Positions 50,901 through 59,160 are shown, numbered from the stretch's first letter. The stretch: DNA of 64,000 nt from Georgenia_B sunbinii (GCF_036421855.1 NZ_JAZGOK010000005.1), one strand, 5' to 3'. Notes: generated by a model from the sequence alone, not told the origin. A program made the numbers and translations.

Positions 50901-51261
50901 TGCCGGAGCGGAAGTGAGAGGCGCGGTCCTCGTTCTCGCGGCGCAGGCCGAGCGCCGGGCCGGCCTCGTCGCCGACCGAGTTGGAGCCGCCCTCGCCGCG
51001 GGTGAGCATGATGATCCCGCACTGGACGTCGTAGCGGTCGTGCCAGACGCCGCACGGCGTGGTGAAGCTCGCGTCGTCGTCGGGATGGGCCCAGATGCCC
51101 ATGACGTCGATCTTGTTCGGCGACACCTCCGTGGTGACCGACGGATCACCGACGGTCAGCGGTGGTTCCTCGGTGTCCCCGACGGCTGCCGGCAGCACGC
51201 CCCCGAGGGAGATCGCCACCAGCCCCCCGATGGCGAGGGCTTTCCTACGTAACCTCTTCAC
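47998..51261 (-). CDS. Secreted PIG-L-type deacetylase with NEW3, CBM9-like domains and LPxTG anchor
   Basis: A 1087-residue extracellular protein. Signal peptide 1-about 30; PIG-L/LmbE domain about 48-330 with the zinc motif GIWAHPDDDASF and late His in GHGNHQYAGR; a NEW3 alpha-galactosidase-associated domain (about 345-460); a second beta-sandwich (about 475-575); a CBM9/DUF1083-like carbohydrate-binding domain (about 590-800); Thr/Pro/Glu stalk; sortase signal LPTTG (about 1052-1056), helix and RRVRATR tail. PIG-L enzymes remove N-acetyl groups from GlcNAc derivatives. GTG 51261 follows GGGAGG. It is placed behind the sugar transporter on the same strand, suggesting action on an acetamido sugar before uptake. 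Confidence 0.88.
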   Translation of the reverse strand: MKRLRRKALAIGGLVAISLGGVLPAAVGDTEEPPLTVGDPSVTTEVSPNKIDVMGIWAHPDDDASFTTPCGVWHDRYDVQCGIIMLTRGEGGSNSVGDEAGPALGLRRENEDRASHFRSGTVDIFNIDAVDFFYNTSAALTEEVWGSERIQRQVVHVIRQTQPEILTGFSPAPAGHGNHQYAGRVIWEAAQAAADPTMFPEQLTGPDAVDVWQVKMITSGASTQGEGGTDGPSCNAGFEPDPANPFTVVGTWTGYPSPFTWLPGNIQGQEPGTAQTWAQVGREGNRAHPTQARSKHIGVTEPGCQRYGIAQSEVPFQPNGSPENGRDDAILFGSVIADPGGMPLGSTFSFDIEDYFQAPDEPFEVTVESQAGAGTIAAGDVTLEVPAGWDVSEPQQLGPITDAAESSVTFTVTPAADAATAVHRIAASFDNGTVTAYNDTRVEIVSGVEGRFERWGNFAEYDEWAEQFTYVSGRSSAQSHIGAGETVTVPVVVTNRTTETQNGEVTLAVESPFIVEPASVSYTDLAAGEDATVEFTLTHTDPSAAGGATADLPITTTAVEAGSTSTETLTMYVVPTTVIPEAGEAPVVDGAEDDSYGSAIDIGSRWEGAACDPDGTDCGEGSFARLAWSGDDLYVYAHVVDDVASAAATPERCFGHWLVDSVEVLLDPQATSRDTSTTFKTGIMPFTDDPTGSAGNGPDGPCWSRDADNHQGFSSGPLADTIEGAPNSPGQEVAVTVNRGEDGTYEGGFYTVETKIPLANLPAAVGPTSAAPTGDSTINDVDPDYMGLNVTPYDSDVDTFIGKTRTAWSAFGSQQSEPYRWGHAYLDGYEPPADRSTEPAEPIIPDTALMGVQSPQTIYQSALRGVTISGLPASRALTVAEVEIGNPSVTVDVEAAEPGTVRAFVWRGDLGMVPVWVSSCEGDVLGFTACSEEDVTAAPWAPDMGGRLLGNAVAEVGAGASTVTVEIGDDVLDDLRADGSVLVSWESADGGVNAWHFPVVEGEFPTEEPTDEPTTDEPTDEPTDGPTTPGPTDDPSSPAPTSSPTGGGAGDLPTTGADVLTYVLVALGLAVVGGATTLGVRRVRATR

Positions 51262-51377
51262 AGATACCTCCCGAACAGGCGGACGGCATCGTCCGCGTGG
51301 GCAGTTGCCACGGGTCGCGCGCGGCTCGCGTCAACTTATCGAAACCTTGCTCACTTCTACAAGGGATTGCTCACGAT

Positions 51378-51397
51378 TGTGCGCAGTTGTGCGCGAA
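51378..51397 (-). promoter_or_regulatory. Direct 10-bp repeat before the deacetylase gene
   Basis: TTGTGCGCAG and TTGTGCGCGA stand head to tail (one helical turn apart), 117 bp before the GTG of the PIG-L gene. Two TTGCTCAC copies (51348-51355 and 51367-51374) lie alongside. The base composition is AT-richer than the surroundings, as expected of a promoter region. The binding factor is unknown. Confidence 0.3.
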
Positions 51398-51400
51398 CGG

Positions 51401-52219
51401 TCAGTCCTTCACCGCCCCTTCGAGCATGCCGCGGATGAAGTGCCGCTGCAGGAAGAGGTAGAGGATGACCATCGGCAGCGCCACGAGGACCGCGCCGGCG
51501 GCGAGCAGCGTAGTGCCCTGGGTGTATTGGCCCTGGAACAGCGCCAGCCCCAGCGGTGCGGTGCGCAGCTGCGCGTTGGGCGACATCACCAGCGGGATGA
51601 GGAACTCGTTCCACGTCCACATGAAGGTGAGGATGAGCATCGTGACGATGGCCGGCCGCGCCACCGGCACCAGCACCTGCCACAGCACCCGGTGGTGCCC
51701 GGCGCCGTCGAGCCTGGCCGCCTCGATGATCGAGCGGTTGGCGCCGCGGAAGTAGGCACGCATCCAGAAGGTGCCGAACGCCACCGACTGCGCCACCTGC
51801 GGCAGCGCGATCGCCCAGTAGGTGTTGGTCAGGCCCACGCTCTGCAGGTCGAAGAACAGCGGGACGATGATCGCCTCGGCCGGCACCATGATGCCGAGCA
51901 GGAAGACGTAGAAGATCACCTGCGAGCCGCGGAACCGGAAGGCACCCAGCGCGTAGCCGGACATCAGCGACAGCACCGTCGCCAGCGAGACGACGATGAC
52001 GGCGACGACCACCGAGTTGATCATGTACTCGCTGAACCGGCCCTGCTCCCAGGCCCGGCCGAAGTTCTCCCAGTGCAGCGGCCCGCCCGCCGCGGCGTCC
52101 GCCGGCGTCTCCGGCAGCAGCGCGGTGCGCAGGATGGTGGCGATCGGCGCGAGCGCGAACAGCGCGAAGACCACGAGGATGACGTAGTTGCCCAGCCGCT
52201 CTCCGGTGGAGACCTTCAC
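51401..52219 (-). CDS. CUT1 sugar ABC transporter permease (MalG-like)
   Basis: A 272-residue permease with six helices. EAA loop is IIEAARLDGAGHHRVLWQVLVPVARPAIV. GTG 52219 overlaps the stop of the partner permease (GTGA). Third gene of the binding protein-permease-permease unit. The N-terminal periplasmic loop (PADAAAGGPLHWENFGRAWEQGRFS) is typical of MalG-type proteins. Confidence 0.9.
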   Translation of the reverse strand: MKVSTGERLGNYVILVVFALFALAPIATILRTALLPETPADAAAGGPLHWENFGRAWEQGRFSEYMINSVVVAVIVVSLATVLSLMSGYALGAFRFRGSQVIFYVFLLGIMVPAEAIIVPLFFDLQSVGLTNTYWAIALPQVAQSVAFGTFWMRAYFRGANRSIIEAARLDGAGHHRVLWQVLVPVARPAIVTMLILTFMWTWNEFLIPLVMSPNAQLRTAPLGLALFQGQYTQGTTLLAAGAVLVALPMVILYLFLQRHFIRGMLEGAVKD

Positions 52220-53149
52220 TTCTCACGCTCCCCGATGCGGTTGACGGCCAGGTTGATGAGGAAGATGAGCACGGTGAGCACGATGGCGATCGCCGCTGCC
52301 GAGCCGACGTCGCCGATCATGAACGCTCGGCGGTAGACCTCGTAGCTGGGCACCGACGTCGACGTCCCGGGGCCGCCGGACGTCGTCACGTAGACGAGGT
52401 CGAAGGTCTTGAGCGCCGCGATGATAGTCAGCGTGAGGGCGACGACGATCTCCGCGCGCACCGACGGCACCGTGATGAACAGGAACTGCCGCACCGGCCC
52501 GGCGCCGTCGAGCGTCGCTGCCTCGAACAGGTCGTTCGGGATGCGGGCTATGCCCGCCATCAGCAGCACGGTGACCAGCCCGGTGCACACCCAGGTGCCC
52601 ACGAAGCCCACCGCCGGCAGCGTCCAGGTGAAGTCCCCCAGCCACGTCCGGGTGAGGGAGCCGAGCCCCACCGCCTCGAGCAGCCGGTTGAGATCACCCT
52701 TCGGCGCGTAGATCTGCCGCCACGCGACGGCGACGACGACCATCGCGATCACCTGCGGCAGGAAGACCACGGTCCGGAAGAAGCCGAGCCCACGGACCCT
52801 GGCGCGCACGAGGATGGCGGCGAGCACCAGGCCCACCGCCAGCGGGATGATCGCGAAGAAGAAGATGAGCACCAGCGCGTGCCAGAACGCCTCACGCAGC
52901 TGGGGGTCGGCGAACACCTCGATGTAGTTGTCGAGGCCGACGAAGGTCGCCAGGCTCAGCCCGTCCCAGTCGTACAGCGAGATCTGCGCCGCCCGGCCCA
53001 GCGGGTAGAGCAGGAAGACCGCGTACACCACGAAGGCGGGCAGCAGGAACAGGTACGGGGTGGCCCCGAACCGGTGCGCCGAGCCGCCCGCCGCGCGGCC
53101 ACGCCGGCCGCGCGCGGCGGCCACGGCCGGGGGGGGGGGGGGNGGGCAT
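52216..53149 (-). CDS. CUT1 sugar ABC transporter permease (MalF-like); 5' end disturbed by poly-G/N
   Basis: About 310 residues with a helix set beginning TPYLFLLPAFVVYAVFLLYP and EAA loop DLFEAATLDGAGPVRQFLFI. The open frame begins at GTG 53124, but ATG 53149 is the more natural start. The two are one base out of phase because they are separated by a G-run of uncertain length (53129-53146) with an N at 53143. I therefore read this as a sequencing problem, not a real mutation. Confidence 0.85.
53129..53146. other. Ambiguous homopolymer G run with N
   Basis: Eighteen positions are G except N at 53143. The length determines the reading frame of the permease N-terminus on the minus strand. Re-sequencing of this spot would settle the start. 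Confidence 0.9.
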
Positions 53150-53169
53150 CGCCGCCGTGCCCCGGTCGG

Positions 53170-54573
53170 TCAGTTGTTGGATGCGACGAAGTCGCCATAG
53201 TCCGCCTCGAGCGCGGCGAGGAGCCCGGCGGCGTCGAGCTGGCCGCCCATGAAGGACTGCAGCGACTGGCCGAGCGTGTCCCCCATCGTCGGGGTGGACC
53301 AGTCGAGGTACGGCACGAGCGAGCCGTCCTCGGTGACCTCGGCGTACGCCTGGTAGATGTCGGCCTGCAGACCGTCCTCCGGCATGTTCTCCGTGGTCTC
53401 GACGACCGGCATGTTCCCGGTCTCGGCCAGCACCGTCATCGCCTCGGCGCTGGTGATGAAGTCGATGTAGGCAGCGGCGACGTCGGGGTTGCTCGCCTGC
53501 GAGGTGACCGCGAACGGGATGCCCGTGCCCCCGGTGGTCACCTTGCCCGCGCCGGCCTCGACCGGCGGCGGGGCGATGAAACCGACGTCCTCGCCCATGG
53601 TGGCCTCGATGTCCGCGCCCAGCCAGGAGCCGGCCATCAGGTAGACGCCCTCCCCCTCGGAGAAGGCCTGCCAGATGGCGTCGTAGTCCGCGCCGTTGAA
53701 GCCCTCGTTGAAGTAGCCGGCGTCGACCCAGCTGCCCAGCTCCTCGGCCGCAGCCTGGTTCTCCGGGCTCTCCCAGCTCGCGCCGGCGTTGCCGAAGCCC
53801 AGTGCCCGGATCTCCTCGGGATCGACGTGCGCGCCCTGGATCTGGCCGAACACATGCCCGGAGGGCCACTGGTCGAGGTTGCCGAGCATGAGGGGGGTCT
53901 CGCCGCCGTCGCTGATCTCGGCGAGCTGGTCGCCGAACGCCGCCCAGGTCTCGGGCAGCTCGAGGCCGAGCTCGTCGAGCTTCGACTTGGAGTAGAAGAT
54001 GCCCACGACCTCACCGACCTGCGGCAGGCCGAAGATCGCGCCCTCGCCGAAGGTGACGCCGTCCTCGGAGTAGCGGGTGTTCTGCAGCACCGAGTCGGAG
54101 AACCGGTCGGTCCAGCCGTAGGCCTCGGCGTAGGGGTCGAGGTTGAGGAGCTGACCGGCGGCGACGTACCGGCCCATCTGCGACCGGGAGTTGTTCACCT
54201 GGGTGACATCAGGGGCGTCGGAGCCGGAGAGCGCCAGTCCCAGCGTCGTCGTGAGGTCGTCGTTGGAGACCGACGTCCGCTCGATGGTGATGTTCGGGTA
54301 CTCGGCCATGAAGTCGGCGTTGAGCTGCTCGATCTGCTCGGCCTGCCCGCCGCGGACCTCCTGGTCCCACACGACGAGGGTCTGGTCCTCGAGCGTGGAG
54401 ATGTCGGTGACGATCTCACCGGTGGTCGTGGCGTCGTCGCCGGGGGCCGGCTCGGTCGTCTCCTCGTCGCCGTTGCCGCCGGAGCCCGGCGTGCACGCGG
54501 CCAGCAGCAGTGTCGCGGCGGTGACGGCGGCGGCACCACTCGCGAAGCCGCGGCGTCCTCTGGTTCGACTCAT
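53170..54573 (-). CDS. Extracellular sugar-binding lipoprotein (CUT1 family)
   Basis: A 467-residue binding protein with lipobox TLLLAAC (Cys about 27), acidic linker and SBP fold (DQTLVVWDQEVRGGQAEQIE; GIFYSKSKLDELGLELPETW; AYIDFITSAEAMTVLAETGN). AGGAGG precedes ATG 54573 by seven bases. First gene of the transporter unit, 89 bp beyond the PfkB kinase gene on the same strand. Probable cargo is the substrate handled by the GH4/PfkB enzymes, perhaps a beta-linked disaccharide or amino sugar. Confidence 0.9.
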   Translation of the reverse strand: MSRTRGRRGFASGAAAVTAATLLLAACTPGSGGNGDEETTEPAPGDDATTTGEIVTDISTLEDQTLVVWDQEVRGGQAEQIEQLNADFMAEYPNITIERTSVSNDDLTTTLGLALSGSDAPDVTQVNNSRSQMGRYVAAGQLLNLDPYAEAYGWTDRFSDSVLQNTRYSEDGVTFGEGAIFGLPQVGEVVGIFYSKSKLDELGLELPETWAAFGDQLAEISDGGETPLMLGNLDQWPSGHVFGQIQGAHVDPEEIRALGFGNAGASWESPENQAAAEELGSWVDAGYFNEGFNGADYDAIWQAFSEGEGVYLMAGSWLGADIEATMGEDVGFIAPPPVEAGAGKVTTGGTGIPFAVTSQASNPDVAAAYIDFITSAEAMTVLAETGNMPVVETTENMPEDGLQADIYQAYAEVTEDGSLVPYLDWSTPTMGDTLGQSLQSFMGGQLDAAGLLAALEADYGDFVASNN

Positions 54574-54644
54574 GCTCGTTCCTCCTGGTGAGTGGCGGTG
54601 CGGGGGGTGCGCCTCGCCGGTTGGGTAAGGGTTGTCAAGATCGC

Positions 54645-54674
54645 GTGTCACAGGTCGGGGTGTCACAGGTCGGC
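54645..54674. repeat. 15-bp tandem duplication at a stop codon
   Basis: GTGTCACAGGTCGGG (54645-54659) is followed by GTGTCACAGGTCGGC (54660-54674), one mismatch. It duplicates the last codons and TGA of the PfkB gene (minus strand: ...DL-stop, then PDL-stop in the same frame). Confidence 0.7.
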
Positions 54675-55763
54675 GTCCAGCGCGAAGGTCGCCTCTGCCC
54701 GCCGTGCCACCCGGTCCGGCCGGGCAGGCAGCACCCGGTCGAGGAAACCGTAGTCCTCGTACCGCTCGGTGGCGGCCGGCTCACCGGCGCGGTGCGCGAG
54801 CGTCGTCGCCGACCACCAGTCGTGGAGGTCCCCGATCCCCGGTGCGGCGAGGGAACCGCCGAACTGCTGGACGGCGAGCGCCGCGCACAACGTGGCGAAC
54901 CGCAGCCGCTGGGTGAGCGGCCACTCTTGCAGGGTGGCACTGACGAACGAGGCGAGGAAGACGTCGCCGGCGCCGGTCGGGTCGATGGCGGTCACCGGCA
55001 GCGCCGGCACCATCACCTCCTCGCCGGTGGCGGAGTCGATCGCCACCGCGCCGGCCGAGCCCATCGTCACGACGACGAGCGGGACCTGGTCAGCCAGCCG
55101 CCGGGCGGCCGCCCGCGGCGAGTCGGTGCGGGTGTAGGCCATCGCCTCCCGCTCGTTGGGCAGGAAGCCGTAGCAGCTGGCGAGCGAGTCCAGCCGGCGG
55201 GGGTCCCACGCCTCGGCCGGGTCCCAGCCGACATCGGCGAACACCTTGGCGCCGTCGGCGGCCGCCGTGCGCCACCACTGCTCGGCGTCCCGTCGGTCGT
55301 CGAGGTCGATGATCACCGCGCGGCTGCGCGGCGGGTCACCGATGAGCTCGTCGTGGGTCATCGGCAGGTCGTGGCCGTGGGTGATCATCGAGCGGTCGTC
55401 GTCATAGGCGACCGAGACCGTCACCGAGGTGTGCTGGTCAGGCAGCCGGGTCGACCGGCTGAGGTCGATCCCCTCCTCGGCGAGCACGTCCCAGCACCAG
55501 CGGCCGTAGACGTCGCCGCCGAAGCCGGCGGCGAGCCCGGTGCCCAGGCCGAGCCGGCTGGCGGCCACCGCGAGGTTGGCGATGCCGCCGGGCAACGAGC
55601 CCATGCCGCTCGCCCACACCTCGGTGCCGGGGCGTGGCACCGTCGGCAGACCGGTGAAGACGATGTCCAGGAAGACCGGGCCGCAGAGGAACACGTCGAG
55701 CAGGGCGGGCTGCTCGGGCGTCGCGGGCTGCGGGGACTCAGGCATCACGGCCTCCTGCGTCAT
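54663..55763 (-). CDS. PfkB-family carbohydrate kinase
   Basis: A 366-residue kinase: LDVFLCGPVFLDIVFTGLP, substrate loop GSLPGGIANLAVAASRLGLG, FLPNEREAMAYTR, and catalytic DPTGAGDVFLASF. ATG 55763 has GGGAG upstream; ATG 55745 has an even better AGGAGG and would remove six residues. It is divergent from the DeoR regulator with a shared 131-bp control region. It may phosphorylate an imported sugar so that GH4 can act on it. Confidence 0.9.
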   Translation of the reverse strand: MTQEAVMPESPQPATPEQPALLDVFLCGPVFLDIVFTGLPTVPRPGTEVWASGMGSLPGGIANLAVAASRLGLGTGLAAGFGGDVYGRWCWDVLAEEGIDLSRSTRLPDQHTSVTVSVAYDDDRSMITHGHDLPMTHDELIGDPPRSRAVIIDLDDRRDAEQWWRTAAADGAKVFADVGWDPAEAWDPRRLDSLASCYGFLPNEREAMAYTRTDSPRAAARRLADQVPLVVVTMGSAGAVAIDSATGEEVMVPALPVTAIDPTGAGDVFLASFVSATLQEWPLTQRLRFATLCAALAVQQFGGSLAAPGIGDLHDWWSATTLAHRAGEPAATERYEDYGFLDRVLPARPDRVARRAEATFALDADL

Positions 55764-55848
55764 CGCTGCTCCCGTCCGGCGGTCCGTCGACCCCGTCGAC
55801 CGGTACGCGCAGCCCGGCTGCGCGTCGTTGGTCGCCGTCCAACATTCT

Positions 55849-55888
55849 ATGCACACTCCTGCCCACTCATGCACGCTTCTGCTAACAT
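55849..55888. promoter_or_regulatory. DeoR-type operator repeats and leaderless promoter
   Basis: ATGCACACTCCTGC (55849-55862) and ATGCACGCTTCTGC (55869-55882) are direct repeats 20 bp apart, i.e. on the same helix face. TAACAT (55883-55888) lies six bases before GTG 55895 and is the probable -10 of a leaderless deoR-like mRNA. Repressor binding would cover both divergent promoters. Confidence 0.55.
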
Positions 55889-55894
55889 CAATGC

Positions 55895-56644
55895 GTGCTG
55901 ACCTCGACCAGGCGCGACTCTATCCTCGCCGAGCTGCAGAGTGCGGGAGAGGTCTCCGTCGCGCGTCTGGCCGACCGCTTCGGCGTCAGCACCTCGACCA
56001 TCCGCCGTGACCTCAACATGCTGAGCAAGCAGGGCCGGCTGCAGCGGGTGCGAGGCGGTGGCTCGATCGAGCCGGACGCTCGGCCGTTCGCCGACGTCGC
56101 CGCCGCCCGCGGACCGGTCCGCGCCCGGCTCGGTGCGCGTGCCGCCGAGCTGGTCGAGGAGCGCAACGTCGTCATCCTCGACATCGGCACCACCGTCGCC
56201 GAGGTCGCCCGCCACCTGCGGGGCCGCCGGGTCACCGTCGTCACCGCCTCCCTCGCCGTCGTCGACGTGCTGCGCGACGATCCCGTCGTCGAGCTCGTCG
56301 TCCTCGGCGGCGTGCTGCGGCCCTCCTACCTCTCCTTCGTCGGCTCGCTGCCCGAGCAGGCGCTCGCCCAGATCACCGCCGACATGTGCTTCCTCGGCAC
56401 CAGCGGGGTGCGCGACGACGGCTCGATGCTGGATTCGACGAGCATCGAGGTCCCGGTCAAGCGGGCGATCCTCGCCGCCTCCGAGCGCCGCATCCTCGTC
56501 GCCGACGAGGACAAGTTCCCCGGCTCCGGGCTGCTGGCGGTGTGCGGGCCCGAGATGCTCGACGTCGTCATCACGACGCCTGTGGCAGACTCGCCGGGGC
56601 TGCAGGCCCTGCGCCACCACAACACGGAGGTCCTCACCGCGTGA
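55895..56644 (+). CDS. DeoR/GlpR-family transcriptional regulator
   Basis: A 249-residue regulator. N-terminal winged HTH: RRDSILAELQSAGEVSVARL, DRFGVSTSTIRRDLNMLSKQ, GRLQRVRGGG. C-terminal DeoRC sugar-phosphate sensor: ILDIGTTVAEVARHLRGR, VVTASLAVVDVL, ELVVLGGVLR, GTSGV. Probably binds a phosphorylated sugar made by the PfkB kinase or released by GH4. GTG start; 4-bp overlap with the GH4 gene. Confidence 0.92.
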   Translation: MLTSTRRDSILAELQSAGEVSVARLADRFGVSTSTIRRDLNMLSKQGRLQRVRGGGSIEPDARPFADVAAARGPVRARLGARAAELVEERNVVILDIGTTVAEVARHLRGRRVTVVTASLAVVDVLRDDPVVELVVLGGVLRPSYLSFVGSLPEQALAQITADMCFLGTSGVRDDGSMLDSTSIEVPVKRAILAASERRILVADEDKFPGSGLLAVCGPEMLDVVITTPVADSPGLQALRHHNTEVLTA

Positions 56645-58017
56645 AGCTCACCCTCATCGGCGGCGGAGGCTTCCGCGTGCCGCAGATCTTCGAGGCGGTG
56701 TCAGGCGCCGGGGCCCGGATCCGGATCACCGAGCTGTGCCTCTACGACGTCTCCGACGAGCGGATGGCCGTCATGGGCCGCGTGCTCGGAGCGATGAGCG
56801 AGGCGTACGCCGGCACCGAGGCGCAGCCCCCCACCGTCACCACGACCACCGACCTCACCGCCGCGCTCACCGGCGCGGACTTCGTGTTCTCCGCGATCCG
56901 GCCGGGCGGCACCGAGGGCCGGGTCCGTGACGAGCACATCGCGCTGCAGCTGGGCGTCCTCGGCCAGGAGACGGTCGGGCCCGGCGGGCTCGCCTACGCG
57001 CTGCGGACCGTCCCCCACGCCGTCGAGCTGGCCCGCCGGGTGCAGGACGTCGCACCGGGCGCCTGGGTCATCAACTTCACCAACCCGGCCGGCATCATCA
57101 CCGAGGCGATGCGCGGGGTGCTCGGCAACCGGGTGATCGGTATCTGCGACACCCCCATCGGCCTCATGCGGCGCGCCGTCCAGGCCGTCGGCCGGCAGCC
57201 TGTCGAGATCGACTTCGACTACATCGGCCTCAACCACCTCGGCTGGCTGCGGAGCCTGGACGTCGACGGCACGGACGTGCTGCCCGAGCTGCTCGCCTCC
57301 GACGAGCGGCTCGACGCCATCGAGGAGGCGCGGCTGTTCGGCTTCGACTGGGTCCGCGCGCTGGGTGCGCTGCCCAACGAGTACCTCTTCTACTACTACT
57401 CCCACCGCGAGGCGCTGGCCCGGATCAGCAACGGCGAGCCCACCCGCGGGGAGTACCTCGACCGCCAGCAGCTCGACTTCTACCGGGCGGCGGCCGCCGA
57501 GCCGGACCGCGCGCTGGAGATCTGGGACGCCGCGCGCCACGCCCGCGAGTCCAGCTATATGGGCGAGTCCCGCGCCGAGGAGGACCGCTTTAGCCGGCGC
57601 GCCGAGGACGTCGTCGGCGGCGGCTACCAGGAGGTGGCGCTCGACCTCATGGCCGGGCTGACCACCGGGCAGGCCGCCACCATGATCCTCGGCGTCGGCA
57701 ACGACTCCCGCGGCCCTGGCGCCGATCTCATCGTCCCGCAGCTGCCGCCCGACGCCGTCATCGAGGTGCCGTGCTCGGTGGACCGCGACGGCGTGCACCC
57801 CCACTCGGTGGCGCCGCTCAGCGGCGAGATGGCCGGCCTGCTCGTGCAGGTCAAGGCCAGCGAGCAGCTCGTGCTGCGGGCGCTGGCGGAGGGGTCGCGC
57901 GAGCTCGCCTGGCGGGCGTTCGCCAACCACCCGCTGGTCGACTCCGTCGAGATCGCCCGCCAGCTGGTGGACGCGTACTGCGAGGCGACCCCGGAGGTCG
58001 GGGCGCGGCTGCGGTAG
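56641..58017 (+). CDS. GH4 family 6-phospho-glycosidase
   Basis: A 458-residue NAD/Mn-dependent glycosidase. NAD loop LTLIGGGGFRVPQIFEAVSG; FVFSAIRPGGTEGRVRDE; metal-site region GICDTPIGLMRR (Cys and Asp) and IGLNHLGWLRSLDVDG (His); HSVAPLSGEMAGL near the C-terminus. Closest to 6-phospho-beta-glucosidases (CelF/LicH type). GTGA overlap with deoR. GH4 acts on phosphorylated disaccharides usually made by a PTS, yet here uptake is by an ABC system, so a kinase step must come first. Confidence 0.92.
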   Translation: MKLTLIGGGGFRVPQIFEAVSGAGARIRITELCLYDVSDERMAVMGRVLGAMSEAYAGTEAQPPTVTTTTDLTAALTGADFVFSAIRPGGTEGRVRDEHIALQLGVLGQETVGPGGLAYALRTVPHAVELARRVQDVAPGAWVINFTNPAGIITEAMRGVLGNRVIGICDTPIGLMRRAVQAVGRQPVEIDFDYIGLNHLGWLRSLDVDGTDVLPELLASDERLDAIEEARLFGFDWVRALGALPNEYLFYYYSHREALARISNGEPTRGEYLDRQQLDFYRAAAAEPDRALEIWDAARHARESSYMGESRAEEDRFSRRAEDVVGGGYQEVALDLMAGLTTGQAATMILGVGNDSRGPGADLIVPQLPPDAVIEVPCSVDRDGVHPHSVAPLSGEMAGLLVQVKASEQLVLRALAEGSRELAWRAFANHPLVDSVEIARQLVDAYCEATPEVGARLR

Positions 58018-58032
58018 CGGTCGTCGGCGGGG

Positions 58033-58515
58033 CTACTGCCCCGGTGAGCCCGGTCTGCCCGCGAGGCCGTCGCGGTCGGTGAGGCCGTCGAGGATGTCTG
58101 CGGACATCGGGGCCACCCGGAACGGGACCGCGCTGCCGGCGCTCTCCTCGACCTGACGCAGGCCCACCGCCCGGGTCCGGGCCGTCGCGTCCGCCTCCTC
58201 CAGGGTCTCGAGCTGCCGCTCGAGGTCGGCCAGCTGGGCTGTCAGCGCGGCCGCCTGCGCCTGGAGCGCATCGGCCCGGTGCGAGCTGGTCTCGTCGACC
58301 GCCTGCTCGACGAGGTCGTCGCGCAGGTCGCGCAGCACGGCGACGGCCTCCCGGGCGGCGTCGACGTGGCTCCGCTGCCGCTCGAGGGCAGCATCGGTGC
58401 GCCGCAGGTGGGTGCCGAGGACGGCGGAGCGTGGGAAGCGCCGGCTGCCGGGCTGTGGCGGCCCGGGCGCGGGTTCGGCCGACGGCGGGGGCTCGACCGG
58501 CTCTCCACGTTCCAT
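58033..58515 (-). CDS. Small coiled-coil protein of unknown function
   Basis: A 160-residue protein. N-terminal 35 residues are Pro/Glu-rich (ERGEPVEPPPSAEPAPGPPQ); the middle is a long coiled coil (TDAALERQRSHVDAAREAVA, ADALQAQAAALTAQLADLER); the end is short. No motif recognised. Converges on GH4 with 15 bp between stops. ATG 58515 is preferred to an ATG four codons upstream. Confidence 0.65.
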   Translation of the reverse strand: MERGEPVEPPPSAEPAPGPPQPGSRRFPRSAVLGTHLRRTDAALERQRSHVDAAREAVAVLRDLRDDLVEQAVDETSSHRADALQAQAAALTAQLADLERQLETLEEADATARTRAVGLRQVEESAGSAVPFRVAPMSADILDGLTDRDGLAGRPGSPGQ

Positions 58516-58574
58516 GCGCCCAGCCAACCACCTGCGTCGGCTCGACGCCGGACGCGCTCAGCTCGCGGCCCCGT

Positions 58575-59087
58575 TCAGCCCTCCGGCCAGCGGTAGGTGG
58601 TCTGACCGTGCAGGTCCTTGGCGAAGCAGAACGCCCGCTCCGGAGCCACCCGCAGCACCCACGCCAGCCCGCCCGGCGAGGCGAAGCCCTGGCCGCTGAC
58701 CTCGAACCGCCACGCCTCCCCGTACTTCGCGAGGAACGCATCAGCGATCGCGGTGAGCCCCTCGGGGGTGATCACCCGCTCGACGTGTCCCTCGATGACG
58801 ACGTCGCTGCCGACCGTCCAGGCGTTCGTCCCGGTGGTCACGGTGACGGCGGTGTTGCCGGTGAGGTTGCGCTGCTTCTGCTCGCCGACGCCGGTGCAGA
58901 AGCACAGTGTGCCGTCGTGCCACACCCCCACCATCGGCGTCGCGTGCGGCCGACCGTCACCACGCACGGTGCCGAGCCAGTACAACTCCGCGGCCGCGAG
59001 CGCGTCCTCGGTCTCCTGCCACGGCCGCGCCACGGCGGCCGGATCGCTGAAACGGGGGTCCAATGACGACGTCGTCGGTTCCTGCAC
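58575..59087 (-). CDS. Pyridoxamine 5'-phosphate oxidase-like flavin/F420 protein
   Basis: A 170-residue split barrel: AAAELYWLGTVRGDGRPHAT, PMVGVWHDGTLCFCTGVGEQ, KQRNLTGNTAVTVTTGTNAW, VVIEGHVERVITPEGL. This matches the PPOX group of actinobacterial nitroreductase-like proteins. GTG 59087 with GGAG six bases upstream is preferred to the GTG at 59102. Substrate unknown. Confidence 0.87.
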   Translation of the reverse strand: MQEPTTSSLDPRFSDPAAVARPWQETEDALAAAELYWLGTVRGDGRPHATPMVGVWHDGTLCFCTGVGEQKQRNLTGNTAVTVTTGTNAWTVGSDVVIEGHVERVITPEGLTAIADAFLAKYGEAWRFEVSGQGFASPGGLAWVLRVAPERAFCFAKDLHGQTTYRWPEG

Positions 59088-59160
59088 GATGCTCTCCCTC
59101 ACTCGGTGACTCCTCCCGGTACCGACCCGGGGGCACCGCGGGACTCATCGGGGGACGACG

